The notes under the pieces are model-generated. The model saw only the letters and a list, made by a program, of their open reading frames with translations, was not told where the DNA came from and made no database searches. From Prionace glauca (lineage: Eukaryota; Chordata; Chondrichthyes; Carcharhiniformes; Carcharhinidae), in contig CM075740.1 of assembly GCA_037974335.1 (NCBI GenBank), positions 13,413,071 through 13,477,070 of the forward strand: a DNA stretch of 64,000 nt, in the 5' to 3' direction. The number at the start of each line of letters is the position of its first letter. Within the stretch, counting starts at the first letter, position 1. Shown here piece after piece: positions 1 through 9,799 of the stretch. The translations under genes and the position numbers were made by a program.

Positions 1-391
1 AAAAAATGACCTGCAGTATCAGAACTTGCAGTGCATCTGGTTTATTAAAAAATAGGACAGTGGCAGTGTTTGCCCTGAATTTTTGGAACCAGGAGGTTAA
101 GAACTGTCTGCCCTTTAATGTATTTTTGTAATCTGTATTCGCAGTTCTGCCCTTTCATCACAATACCAGAATGTAACTCAGTCCATTAAAAAATATTGCA
201 ATATTACTTCAATTTAATGTCATCCATCGTCTCCTTGTTGCGCCTGGATGTCACTGACTTTAAATAAAATATGCAGAATATCACAATGATATAATCTCAC
301 TATTTCATTCCTTTTAGAATGTTGCCATTGATTGTTTTTCAGGGGAAGAGAGATATTAACAGAACATTAGTCGTGATAACGGTATAATGAT

Positions 392-538
392 TTTATTACT
401 CAGCGGTATCAATGTCATTACACTGAAGCTTTGATCCATTCAGAGTGAACACAGTTAAATTGAAATTAGGGGAATCAGCCGATCTGCTACAAACTGTGAT
501 GAACTGTTTGAAATGTTCCACTATTTGCCGACTTTATT
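392..538 (-). terminator. Polyadenylation signals, gene 1
   Basis: Two AATAAA hexamers on the minus strand after the C-exon stop, at 533-538 (54 nt below the stop) and 392-397 (about 195 nt below). The distal one is kept in all four units and may be the main signal. Confidence 0.55.
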
Positions 539-591
539 TAGAAATGAAACTTTACTGACGGCAAAATACAAAAACGCTTTCGATGCATGAA

Positions 592-914
592 TCACATACA
601 GCTGGATCTGGAGATGCTTGTTTGAAGCGGGTTTGCTTGAGTCTCGTGTTTAACCAGACAGGAGTAAAGCTCGTGTGAGTTCCACTCTGAGGCTGACAGA
701 GTCAGATAACTGCTCACACTGAACGTGTTGTCCGCCTCCTGCTGGATCCGACTGGTCTCAACCCCATTCCCTCTGACGCTGCCATCGACAGTCCATTCAA
801 TCTCCGCAGCTCCTGGGTTAAAACCGCTCACCAAACACACCAGGGTCGCCATGTTCTTCGCTGTGATTTGATCCGATGAAGGCGGAAGGAGAGACACAGT
901 GGGGCTCCGTGGAC
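592..914 (-). CDS. Immunoglobulin light-chain constant exon, gene 1
   Basis: Encodes the C1-set constant domain of a secreted or receptor-bound light chain, which pairs with the first constant domain of a heavy chain. On the minus strand a pyrimidine-rich acceptor ending ttccag stands just before 914. The split serine codon is completed by gt, then P-R-S-P-T-V-S-L-L-P-P opens the domain. In the 106 encoded residues the intradomain cysteines are at 26 (T-L-V-C) and 85 (L-Y-S-C), the core tryptophan at 40, and the heavy-chain-linking cysteine is C105, followed by one methionine and a stop. The frame is open, and the predicted protein equals that of unit 3. Lambda (type II) is favoured over type I, with moderate certainty. 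Confidence 0.93.
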
Positions 915-2424
915 CTGGAAAGTAGAGACAAGGATCGCACATCCATTAAAAATCAGCATTAATGACTGATTATTATTCCACCTTCTTCAAATTGTTTTTT
1001 TAAGTCGGTATTATTCTACAGGAATGTATAGATTTTATACATTGGAATCTTACTGATGCCAAATGCAAAAAGGCCGGGACTCTGTTTCCAGAACATATAC
1101 AACCTGAGAAGGCTTTTCTTTTTTCCCTGAAAGGACAGGAACATACAAATAAAATCTGATCTAAAGGAAATAGTGGAGTTTGCTTCTGTCACCAGTTATT
1201 TCTCTGACGCAAGTCCTACATACTGGACTGATATTTGGGTTTGTGAACATTCTTCGCCACGGCTTCACACCGTGTCCCGCCCAGACCAACAGTGACGATG
1301 TACCGTAAATCTTAACAAATATCTCCCTGTCGCAATAGAAATGTTTGGAGACATTTTTTCGGAGTGGAGTGTCACAAACGATTTGTTGCAGCTCAGAGGA
1401 AGAGTTTCTAATAAATATTGTAAACAATTCTAATATATAACAACATAACTTAATAACACCCTCAAAAGGCCTGTAATAAATCAAACATGTCCTCATTATC
1501 TCACACACCTTGTCGTGAAAGCAGATGGACTGTGAGATCTTTCTGTGCTTCGGTAGGGAGCCATGATTCTGACATTGGAAGAATGATTCTACTTCACAAA
1601 TACTTAATTGTGAGGATGTTCTGAGGCCGTGGTCGGCGCTAAGTCAATGCAGGTTTGCATTTTCGTTCCTTTGACATTAGTCGATATTCATAAAGCTGAA
1701 AGGGCGTTGTATCAGTATCTTGTCTCTTTAAGTAACCATTTACCGCTTAAGTTACCATCTATCACAGTCAATGGGGAAACGCTCAGTAAATACGTTAATA
1801 TATTGTAAGGCTTCGAAGAAAGGGTTCCGATATGAATATCCATTTCAAACTAAAAGTATCAGGCTAACCTTTTACAATTCGCCCTGACATTGAGATATTG
1901 TGTCGCCACAACAGCAATATGGGTTTTGTCGCTGTCAGTAAAAAATCGATTGTCTTTGGAGCTAGAAATTCGTCTTATATTTTTGTTGGAATGGAATTTG
2001 CATGTTGAAACTGAGTCGGCAGACAAATGCCGCAAGCCCTTATTTCAAAACTGGTATCTTCTTCCTGCGCCCCCGAGAGTTTCGTTGGATCAACTCAAAT
2101 GTTTGCACCGATGAGCGAGTGTGAAGACCGAGTTCTATTTAGCGGACTTAAGTGAATTATTTTTACAGCGGCATTTTCACCAGATCTGATTTCTTAAAGT
2201 AACAACTCAAATATTCAAAAGCATTTTTTCCCTTTTTGCCTCATGCTGGTCCATTTCACCGTAATATCACCCAGTAAGCAAATGACTTGAAGAAGCAAGT
2301 AATAAAAAAGGGAAAGTAAGATTGAGAAGGGAAGAGACCCTGACCACAGCTTTCCAATCGGGCCCGCAGCAGGTTTGACTCTCCGAGGCAGGAAGAGAGA
2401 TGAAATTGTCAAAGGGCGAAAGGT

Positions 2425-3445
2425 GGGTGGCATAATTATAGACCAGTGAACCTAACCTCACTGAAGGGAGAACCAATGGAATAAACGCGGTATAATCAAA
2501 TATAGCGATCACGGCTTTGCTGCCGGGAAATCTCACCCCAAAGCGTTAATTGGTATTTTTGAGCAGGCAGCATGAAGCGGTGAATTACGGCAATATTTTT
2601 GGTATAGTCTGCATGGATTTTAGCAAGGCTCTTGTTAACTTCACACATAGAATGAACAGATTGAATCCGAAATTGGCTCAGAGGCAGGGAGGAAAGGGTC
2701 CGTATATCAATGAGTGCCTGTATGATTGTTCTTCGATGACACAAATTTGGCAGTGTGGTTGCGAACAAGAAAGCTGGATAATGCAGGAAGACAATGGACT
2801 GGTTAGGTTAGTGCACCGGCGACAAATGGAATTAAATGCCGAAAAGTGTGAGGAACCGCACTTCAGGAAGACCAACAAGACAAGCGAGTACACTGTACAG
2901 ATGGGAAAATGCCGAGAAATGTAGAGAAAATTAGTGAACCAAAAACGCAGGTCCACAGATTCTGAAGGCGGCTGAGCAACTGGATATGGTAGCAAAGAAG
3001 GCATAGGAGGCATTTACATTTATAAGCTGAGGTAGAGATTGTTAGAGATTTGAGGTTATGCTGAAACTGCTGGAAAGATGCATAGGAAAAATGTAATTGT
3101 ACGAGAACGAGTACAGGAAGATCTAGAGGGATGTCGGCTGGAATGAAATATTTAGTTATAAGTAAGTATTGAATTGTCCCTTTTCTTCGGAGCAGACGAG
3201 GCTGAAAGTAAATCCATTTGAAGGCATAATATTCTGAGGTGTCGGGGCAGAATAGATCGGAAAACAGTATTGCCAATGGTTGAGGGGTCGATAAGAACAG
3301 GACTTGGATTTGTCGGTAGAAGTAGAAGATTTAGTGGAGATTGGAAGGGAATAGTTTCACCCAGAGGGTTTAGGGGATGTGGAACCTACTGCCGGAGAGG
3401 CTGTTACTGGCAAATTAATGGTCACTTATACGAACATAGAATGTG
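2425..3445 (+). mobile_element. Decayed CR1-like LINE fragment in J-C intron, unit 1
   Basis: Broken plus-strand reading resembles a CR1-like reverse transcriptase: N-Y-R-P-V-N-L-T-S near 2430, then G-I-V-C-M-D-F-S-K-A-L near 2600-2640 (compare the usual V-x-x-D-F-x-K-A-F block), then M-E-L-N-A-E-K-C-E near 2825 (compare W-Q-M-E-F-N-x-x-K-C-E). The C-terminal half (3270-3420) recalls the ...R-R-F... / W-N-x-L-P end. Many stops and shifts; an old relic antisense to the host gene. Confidence 0.65.
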
Positions 3446-3594
3446 TAATTTAAAGGCTAATGAATAAATGTTAGATTGTTCCTTGTGAACCAGTGCAGAC
3501 ACGAATGGCCCAAGGAAACTGCAACAATTTTGCAAAGATATACCATTTTATGATTCTGCGAATATATTATATTGCTTTTCTCCCTCATTGACGC

Positions 3595-3880
3595 ACAGGC
3601 GCTACAGTGTGGATATCTATAAGGTACACTGCCGGAACTCCGACAACAGCTTCCAAACCAGCCATGTCTTCCACTGGACCAACACACGGGCACCAGAAGC
3701 ACGGCTACAACACCAGATGGTAAATCCCCAACAAGCCACACAGCATACCAAAGTAGAACTGTACCGCCTTTCCTTCACTGTCGCCTGACCAAAATCTCTT
3801 AACTCCCTTCCTAACAGCTCTGCGGGGTACCTATGACACATGGACGACATCGGTTTGAAAATGCAGCTCACCATCACTGT
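3595..3880 (+). mobile_element. L2/jockey-like LINE 3' fragment, unit 1
   Basis: Reads as the C-terminus of a non-LTR reverse transcriptase (Y-R-L-S-F-T-V-A then L-N-S-L-P-N-S near 3765-3830, compare W-N-S-L-P) running into its 3' UTR. It matches the part of the element type that is missing between the RT and the 3' end of the LINE at 9800-11275. Confidence 0.6.
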
Positions 3881-5020
3881 ATCCGTGGATGTTAGGCGGG
3901 GGAGATGGGGGCGGGGAAATGAATGTTACCTGTCTGATCACATCCCATGAATCAATCTTGGTAGTAATCTCCATCTTTTGTCCTATTACGACGAACTGAC
4001 ACTCACAGAATCAACAACAATCTGAACGAGTCCACAACAATACTCAAAAACCTGACCACCTTATTCCGTGACATTCCAAAACAACAGATTGGATGGGAAG
4101 AAAATGAACCGTAATTTCCGAAGAAAGCAAATATTCCGCACATCATTGATGTTTGTTACTATGTGGTCCAGTAACAATCAGGGTCGATTATTACTGGCGG
4201 AATTCCGGCAACAATATGGTTATTTTGCACACCCCAGATTAATGCAAAATATTAGGCTGAGAATCTTGTACTGAACGGTTTTCAGTGAGTTTAGGGACCA
4301 GGGGGAGGGAGTCGCACCCAGTCACCACACGATCATTCCGCAGACATAATGCAATCTTGCTTTAAATGGAATGAAGCAGCCTGATGTGAACGCTTTGAAT
4401 GCAATTCTGACCCTTTAAACCAGACTACAGGGGCAGCGTATGAAAGAACCTGAACCACTGTGTCCCTTCATACAATCATGGAATTATAGACCACAGTAAG
4501 TGGCCGAGTGTAGCTTGAACAAACTTCCCCATTTAGCACATTTGCATGCCTGTTTTTTCACTTTTGAAATGTTTATTGTCTTGCTAATTATAGTTCTGCT
4601 CGCAGTGTTCATACAGCTGGGGCACTCCACTCCTAACACTGGCTAAGCGAAGGGAAACATTCCATCTTTTTGCAATCGCATTCTCAATCATCTCCTCGCA
4701 CTGCCGGCTGGATCAGATGGTTCAAAATTCTGCCCAGTCCCAGCAGATCAGACCGGAAGCTTCCAGTGAAATGAGTTTCACTCATAATTAAAATGTCCCT
4801 TTACCCTATCACATAACAGCACACACTCCAGACAATCGCCTGAGTTCTGAGCCCTGCTATCACTGAAATATCATTTCCTGCTGAATCAAAGATAACAATA
4901 TTTTAGCAGCAATCATTCTGATTTGCACGAATTCAGTCCACCTATCCGACCGTTTCCAAGTACATTTTGTTATTTAGAAAGCGTCACAAATGTTAGAGGA
5001 GAGTTAAGTGATTTACTTAC

Positions 5021-5368
5021 TGCCCAGATTCAACTTCGTTCCACTCCCGAAAATGAATCTAACTGCACTGCTGAGCCGAGCACCACAGTAATAATCTGCA
5101 GTGTCCTCCGATTGCACGTTGGTGATGGTTAAATGCATCTTCGTTCTTGATGAGTCCACAGACCCGGCGAATCGATTCGGAATACCCGAAGCCAGACCAG
5201 AGTAGTCGGACCAAACAAGCACAGGGGCGCTGTCGGGTTTCTGCCAGTACCAGCTCGCGTAGTTGCTGCTAATGGTGCCTCCGGACATGGTGCAAGTGAT
5301 GGTGACGGTCTTTCCCGGTGAGGACGAAATGGATCCTGGTTGGGTCAGGACAAGATCCGCAATTGTAC
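5021..5368 (-). CDS. Germline-joined V-J light-chain exon, gene 1
   Basis: Encodes the variable domain that forms half of an antigen-binding site. The acceptor caccag precedes 5368 and the donor gtaagt follows 5021, giving 115 whole codons plus split codons at both ends. Conserved residues: C25 (T-I-T-C), W39, D88 and Y-Y-C with C94. The FR4/J motif F-G-S-G-T-K-L-N-L-G (106-115) continues from FR3 without any recombination signal, so V and J are fused in the genome. CDR1 ends S-S-N-Y-A-S, CDR2 reads S-D-Y-S-G, and CDR3 is G-A-R-L-S-S-A-V-R-F-I, the most divergent of the four. The framework starts D-L-V-L-T-Q-P, where the other copies have D-P-V-L. The frame is intact. Framework similarity to V-lambda-6 favours lambda. 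Confidence 0.93.
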
Positions 5369-5508
5369 CTGGTGAAATGCAAAGTATTGTCAGTCACACA
5401 CTGTGAAATGTTGAATATAGCTCAAAATTCAGGTTCGTTAAAACACGAGCTCAAAAGCAGATAATGTGAATAAAATGAGCGTTACATCAGGCCGACGCCC
5501 GTACTTAC

Positions 5509-5557
5509 TGTGGAAACAGAGTATCAGTGCGGCGAGAACTCCAATCGATTGTGTCAT
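5509..5557 (-). CDS. Light-chain leader exon, gene 1
   Basis: Codes for the signal peptide M-T-Q-S-I-G-V-L-A-A-L-I-L-C-F-H followed by the first base of a split serine codon; the donor gtaagt lies at 5503-5508. The ATG at 5557 was chosen because it begins a typical hydrophobic leader, sits about 77 nt below a TATA-like element and is conserved in all four genes. An in-frame ATG further upstream (5656) would overlap the promoter. Joined to the V-J exon through an intron of 140 nt, the leader would be cut before the D-L-V-L start of the mature chain. Confidence 0.9.
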
Positions 5558-5633
5558 GGTGAAGGTTTGGGGAGAGGAAGAAGGAAAATAAATCCTGACA
5601 CGAACGCGCTTCTGAGTCCATTCCAACCTCTCC

Positions 5634-5699
5634 TTAAAAAGACTCAAACACCGCAAGGCGAATGAATATTAATAACGTATGCAAATTTCCTGTCACGTG
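5634..5699 (-). promoter_or_regulatory. Octamer/TATA light-chain promoter, gene 1
   Basis: In transcription order on the minus strand: an E-box CACGTG (5694-5699), the immunoglobulin octamer ATTTGCAT (5679-5686) in the orientation typical of light-chain promoters, and a TATA-like TTTTTAA run (5634-5640) about 38 nt downstream. The leader ATG follows after another ~77 nt. Spacing is the same in all four genes. The octamer binds Oct-1/Oct-2 in known Ig promoters; binding here is inferred. Confidence 0.82.
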
Positions 5700-6070
5700 T
5701 TATTAGGCCGAAGATCTCCATTTCGGTATTGTCTGATATTTGCAGAATGAGCACGTCAGCCATTTTGGAAAAGAAGAAATATAAATCTCCCAAGGCACAG
5801 AATAGCATGTAAAATGCCTCAATACCGAACCCCCACCCTCCCCCAAAAAAACCAACGGTGCAGTGAAACATAAAACAGATTAAATGGATCGTGGCTTGAT
5901 GTTCGGAAGCCTGTAGATTACAACAAATAAATGTTGCGGGCAGTAAGCTGTTTAATAGGCGTAACGTCCTTGGCGAATAAATGTAAGACGAAAAGTGTGA
6001 GTTGCGATTTCATGTGCACACAGAGAGGCGTAAGGCCGCATTTCTTGGTGGCTTTTCGCGATTGATGAAT

Positions 6071-6240
6071 AGAAAGATAGATAGGCAGACAGACAGACAG
6101 ATAGATAGATTGAGAGATAGACAAATAGATAGATACATCGACAGATAGATAGATAGATGAATGGATGGATAGATAGACAGGCAGATAGATAGACAGACAG
6201 TGGGATAGAGATAACTAGTCAGATAGATACATAGATTGAT
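6071..6240. repeat. GATA/GACA microsatellite, unit 1
   Basis: Interrupted tetranucleotide run of GATA, GACA and related steps about 0.4-0.6 kb upstream of the light-chain promoter. Present at the same place in all four units with small length and base differences. The long open frames across it, rich in S-I-Y-L, come from the repeat. Confidence 0.93.
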
Positions 6241-7059
6241 GGCTATGCGAAGTGAGTGAATGAAAGACAAGTCCCGAAGAACATTTCATTACCTACCGAG
6301 AATGTGATTAAATGCCAAGACTGCCCACTCAGCTTTATTCAAGTGTTGGAAACCCACGGCATCCACAGTGAGTTAAGCCTTGGCAAGTTGAAATGCCCGA
6401 GGAAGCAGAGCTTTCGCATGACTTTCATTGTTTGATTTGAGGGGCATATTTGCTGTCTTAGGAAACAATGAGTTTGAGAATGTCAATGCATTTGCCGACA
6501 TCGGACTGAGCTGAAAATAGCCGTTTTTTAAAATCAGATTTCTGATGACAGGTGACCCTCCCCCCAACACCACCCTCTCCTCCCGCCGCACGACAGTATT
6601 GCAGAAGCCATCGTACAATGTTCTATTGCTCCCTCATTTGAAAAATTAAACAAAATCAAGCAAGCCCTTTCAATGTTGATAACGTTAGCTTGTCACACAC
6701 CTTCACCCCATGTGTCCTTGAACAATTGTGAGAACTAACATTTCGGTTATGCAGCTGAGGCGCACAGAGGAGAACGAGAAGAAATGAATTAATTACTCCG
6801 CCTGGAGAGCTGCCGATCGCGGTGCAGATTCAGTTGCGTCAGTATAAAGAATTCGAGAAGGTTGATCGCAGAAAGAGAGCAATCAGCCCATCGCATCCAT
6901 GTCGGTTCTGTAACGGAGCGACAGAACTGGAATTTCTGTCTTGGTCCTACTCCAGTTTTCGACATATTTTCTACCTTTTTGTCAGGGATTGTTAAATCAT
7001 TTCCCGCTAGCCCTTGATCCAGTTGCCTCCAGATCATTAAGAGTCGGAACATATTTACC

Positions 7060-7440
7060 CACCAGCAGCCCTCTTCTGTTCCTGTTGCTGTTCACAGGTT
7101 ATTTCAAATATTTGCCTTTTGGTGATCAAACTTCCCGACATTTGAAGCAGCTCCTACTTTCTTTATCCAACACCTTTAAGAACATCTTTATCAAATCTAC
7201 TGTGCGGCTGTAAGGAGAACAACTGCACGTTTCTCGTCCTTACATCTAACTGAGGACTTTTATCGCTGGAAACATGCTAATACACCTTCCTGCACACTCT
7301 CCAAAGCTCTGAAATACTTAGGAAGAATATTGTCAAGAACTGGACGAATACTCCAGCTGGGGTCTAACAAAGATAAAAGGGTTAACATATTTGCTTGCAT
7401 TTGGACTCGGTTGTTGGAATTTTACTGAATCCCGTGTGGA
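7060..7440 (-). mobile_element. Decayed CR1-like LINE fragment, unit 1
   Basis: On the plus strand the stretch gaactggacgaatactccag near 7338-7357 followed by ggggtctaac is the complement of the conserved C-terminal CR1-like block (L-x-R-P-x-L-E-Y-C-V-Q-F). Surrounding DNA is too decayed to read through. The flanking 6250-7050 and 7450-7925 show nothing recognisable. Confidence 0.5.
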
Positions 7441-7929
7441 CAGAATGAACAGAGGGGAAGGAATATTAACATTTTACCATTAGTGGGAAAATTTCCAAAC
7501 GGCGGTCAGGGAGAGGGATCTGGAACAGATAATTAAAGTGGTTAGTCTGAAAGTTATCGCAGGGTATTCACTGAAAGCATATGTCTCAGGTCCACGTCAT
7601 GCAGTGCAGTCAGTACCCAGGGAGTGAGAGGTTTAAGGCCCTGCCTGTGGCTGGAATGTACAGAGTTCACATCTGCATTGTGGAGAGAGGGAGACGGGCA
7701 GACAGTAGTTCGGTTTAATGCAACAAGACAGCAGGAGCAAGAGAAGAGCCACCCTCATGGCGTGTGAGTCGAATCGGAAAATGATTGGTATCGGGCCAGG
7801 AATGCAGGTTAAAGGTGACTGAAGACGGTAGGCAACTGAAATAACAGACAGAAAGCGGGCCGACTTCATGGAGATGTTAAAGTCCCAACATCTCCAATGA
7901 TTGCGTCCGACTGGAAGCAATAGAGTAAA

Positions 7930-9690
7930 AGTTTGCGATTAGTGGCAGAGCTAAAGATTGGGAAGAATGTAAAAACCGACAAAGATTGACAAATAAAGTA
8001 ATGACAAAGGAGAACTTAGAGTATGAGAGAATGTTAGCTGGATATATTAAAAGAATGTAAAAATGTCTACATGCTTTTAAAAAGGAAAATGCTCACTAAA
8101 ATAAGTGTGGTTACTCTGGAAAAGGAACGTGGTAAATTCATTATACGAAATGAGGAAATGGCAGAAGAATTGATATATTTTCTCTGCCTTGCTGTAGAAT
8201 ACGGAAATAATGTCCCAGAAATACTTGCAGGTGAAGAGGGAGAAAGGAGTGAGGAACATAAAGGAATTACAACCACCAGGTCAATGCTACTGAGAAAGCG
8301 GTCAGAACTAAAGGCTGTCAAGTCATTCGGCCATGATAGAGCTGAGTAAGATACCCTTCGGGAGAGTGGATCCAGACGCGAAGGGCCGATTGGCCTCCTT
8401 CTGCATTGTAGTGATTTTATAAATCTATGAGGTCGGGAAATAGCAGATCGATCTCTTCTTTTCAAGAAAAGAAAGAAACTGAGAACATGTAACTACAAGC
8501 CAATTAGCCTAACATGTGTTAAAAGTTAAATGCTCAAACCTAATATGAGAAGGTTATCGCGTGGCACTTGCAATTATGTAGAGCCAACATGGTTTTGTAC
8601 AAATCAAGACATACTGTACTAATTTCATATAGTTGCTGGAACAGCTTATTAGTGACGTGAATAAAAGGGAACCTGTAGACTCGGATTTCCAAAACTGATT
8701 TAGTAAGAAACAGTTTCAAAGATACATTGTGAAATGCCAAATACTCATCAGGAATCGAGGACTGGTTGCCTTACAGAAACAGAGAAGTGGGGTAACTGAG
8801 CCATTTTTTTATGGAGGGGGGGCGGTGGGGGAGAAGGGGAAAACTGTAGCTGGCGGTGTATCACAGGAGTACATCTGGGGCCTCAACTATTATCAATTTA
8901 TACAAAAGGCATGGATGATGGGACGGATTGATTGCAACTTTTTCTCACGACTATAATACAGGAGAAGAAGTAAATTGTGAAGTTAGCATAGATGGTATAC
9001 AAAAGGATTACGATAGGCTACGTGAGTGGTAAAAAGAAACAGCTGGAGTATATTGTGGTGAAAAAGAATTGGTCCACTTTGGCAGGAAGAATGGAAAGGA
9101 GCAAATTATTCACACGGAGATGAGAGTGCAAAGATCTGCAGCACTGGGGGATATGGGTGCCCCGGAACGTGATTCACAAAACTTGAGCATGAAGCTGTAA
9201 GTGATTAGGAAATCAAATGCAGTGTTGTCACCTATTGCAAATGGGATGGAATATCAATGTAGGGAAGATTCGCTACAAATTTGTCGTGCTTTGTTGCGAG
9301 CACATCTAAAGTATTTTCCTGTTGGCCCGGGTACCTCAGAATGGATACAATAGCACCAGCAACATTCGGCGAAACGGGCCCCTATCAGGTGAAAGGGGTA
9401 TCATATAGGGAACGGTTGGAGAGTTCGGTCTTGTACCCATTAGAGTTTCGAAGAATTCGAGGCGTTCCTACTGAAACATCTACTGTCCTGAGGGGAGTTG
9501 AGATGGTGAATGCTGAAGAAGTGCCTCCCCTCCAAGGAGACTAGAAGGATGGGGCACGAATTAAAATAAGAAGTTTTCCAATTGAGATGCAGATAAAGAG
9601 AAGTTCATTTTCCGTGGGAGACATTAGCCTGTGGAGCTCTCTTTACCAGGAATATCCCATCGTGAATGGTAATGGATAATTAAACAACTC
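7930..9690 (+). mobile_element. Old CR1-like LINE reverse-transcriptase region, unit 1
   Basis: A broken but long match to one element. It starts with the endonuclease-RT linker near 7930-8090. N-E-E-M-A-E-E-L and N-N-V-P-E-I-L (8145-8230) mark the start of RT, N-Y-K-P-I-S-L-T near 8490 is the first RT block, and I-x-G-M-D-D-G-T-D (near 8905) and L-V-H-F-G-R-K-N-G-K (9070) follow. The C-terminal end is L-L-R-A-H-L-K-Y (9290), Y-R-E-R-L-E (9400), L-E-F-R-R-I-R-G (9440) and A-E-E-V-P-P-L-Q-G-D (9510). Many stops and shifts. Confidence 0.7.
8338..8432 (+). mobile_element. Short LINE/SINE 3' tail nested in the LINE, unit 1
   Basis: The segment gatgggccgattggcc-like (gaagggccgattggcc here, 8380-8395) with cttctgcattgtag resembles the common elasmobranch retroposon 3' tail. 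It interrupts the RT reading between the T-T-R-S-M-L-L-R-K block and N-Y-K-P-I-S-L-T, so it looks like an insertion into the older LINE. Confidence 0.5.
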
Positions 9691-9799
9691 ACTGGAGGAA
9701 AAGACATCACAAATGTGCCCATGCTCAATGATCAGTGAAAAAGATAAGGCTAAAGGCTTCGCAGCAATCTTCTGTCACATGTTGCGAAGTGAAAGATCC

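Larger units (their letters stand above)
915..5020 (-). other. J-C intron of gene 1
   Basis: Intron of 4.1 kb between the fused V-J exon (donor gtaagt at 5015-5020) and the C exon. Positions 2425-3445 and 3595-3880 are plus-strand LINE relics described separately. The rest (about 970-2420 and 3900-5010) shows no gene or repeat I recognise. Octamer motifs (ATTTGCAT on the plus strand) stand at 1996-2003 and 4540-4547, a possible but unproven enhancer feature. It lacks the 213-bp segment present in units 2 and 4. Confidence 0.8.

Noticed and set aside
1161-1508. Minus-strand frame of ~115 codons in the J-C intron, similar in all units
   Set aside because: Lies inside the intron with no splice signals or recognisable domain, and its N-terminal part changes between class A and B.
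4923-5132. Plus-strand open frame opposite the V-J exon, kept in all four units
   Set aside because: Antisense shadow of the conserved V-J coding sequence.
5399-5405. CACTGTG heptamer-like motif in the leader-V intron
   Set aside because: No nonamer at 12 or 23 bp spacing, and it lies upstream of V rather than at the V-J border. The V-J exon is already joined.
6010-6270. Long open frame rich in S-I-Y-L-S across the GATA/GACA tract (and its homologues in other units)
   Set aside because: Produced by translating a tetranucleotide repeat; no start context, domain or codon bias.
7633-7920. Minus-strand open frame of about 95-102 codons kept in all four units
   Set aside because: The units are recent duplicates, so conservation is expected. 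No domain is recognised, and the frame length varies with indels.
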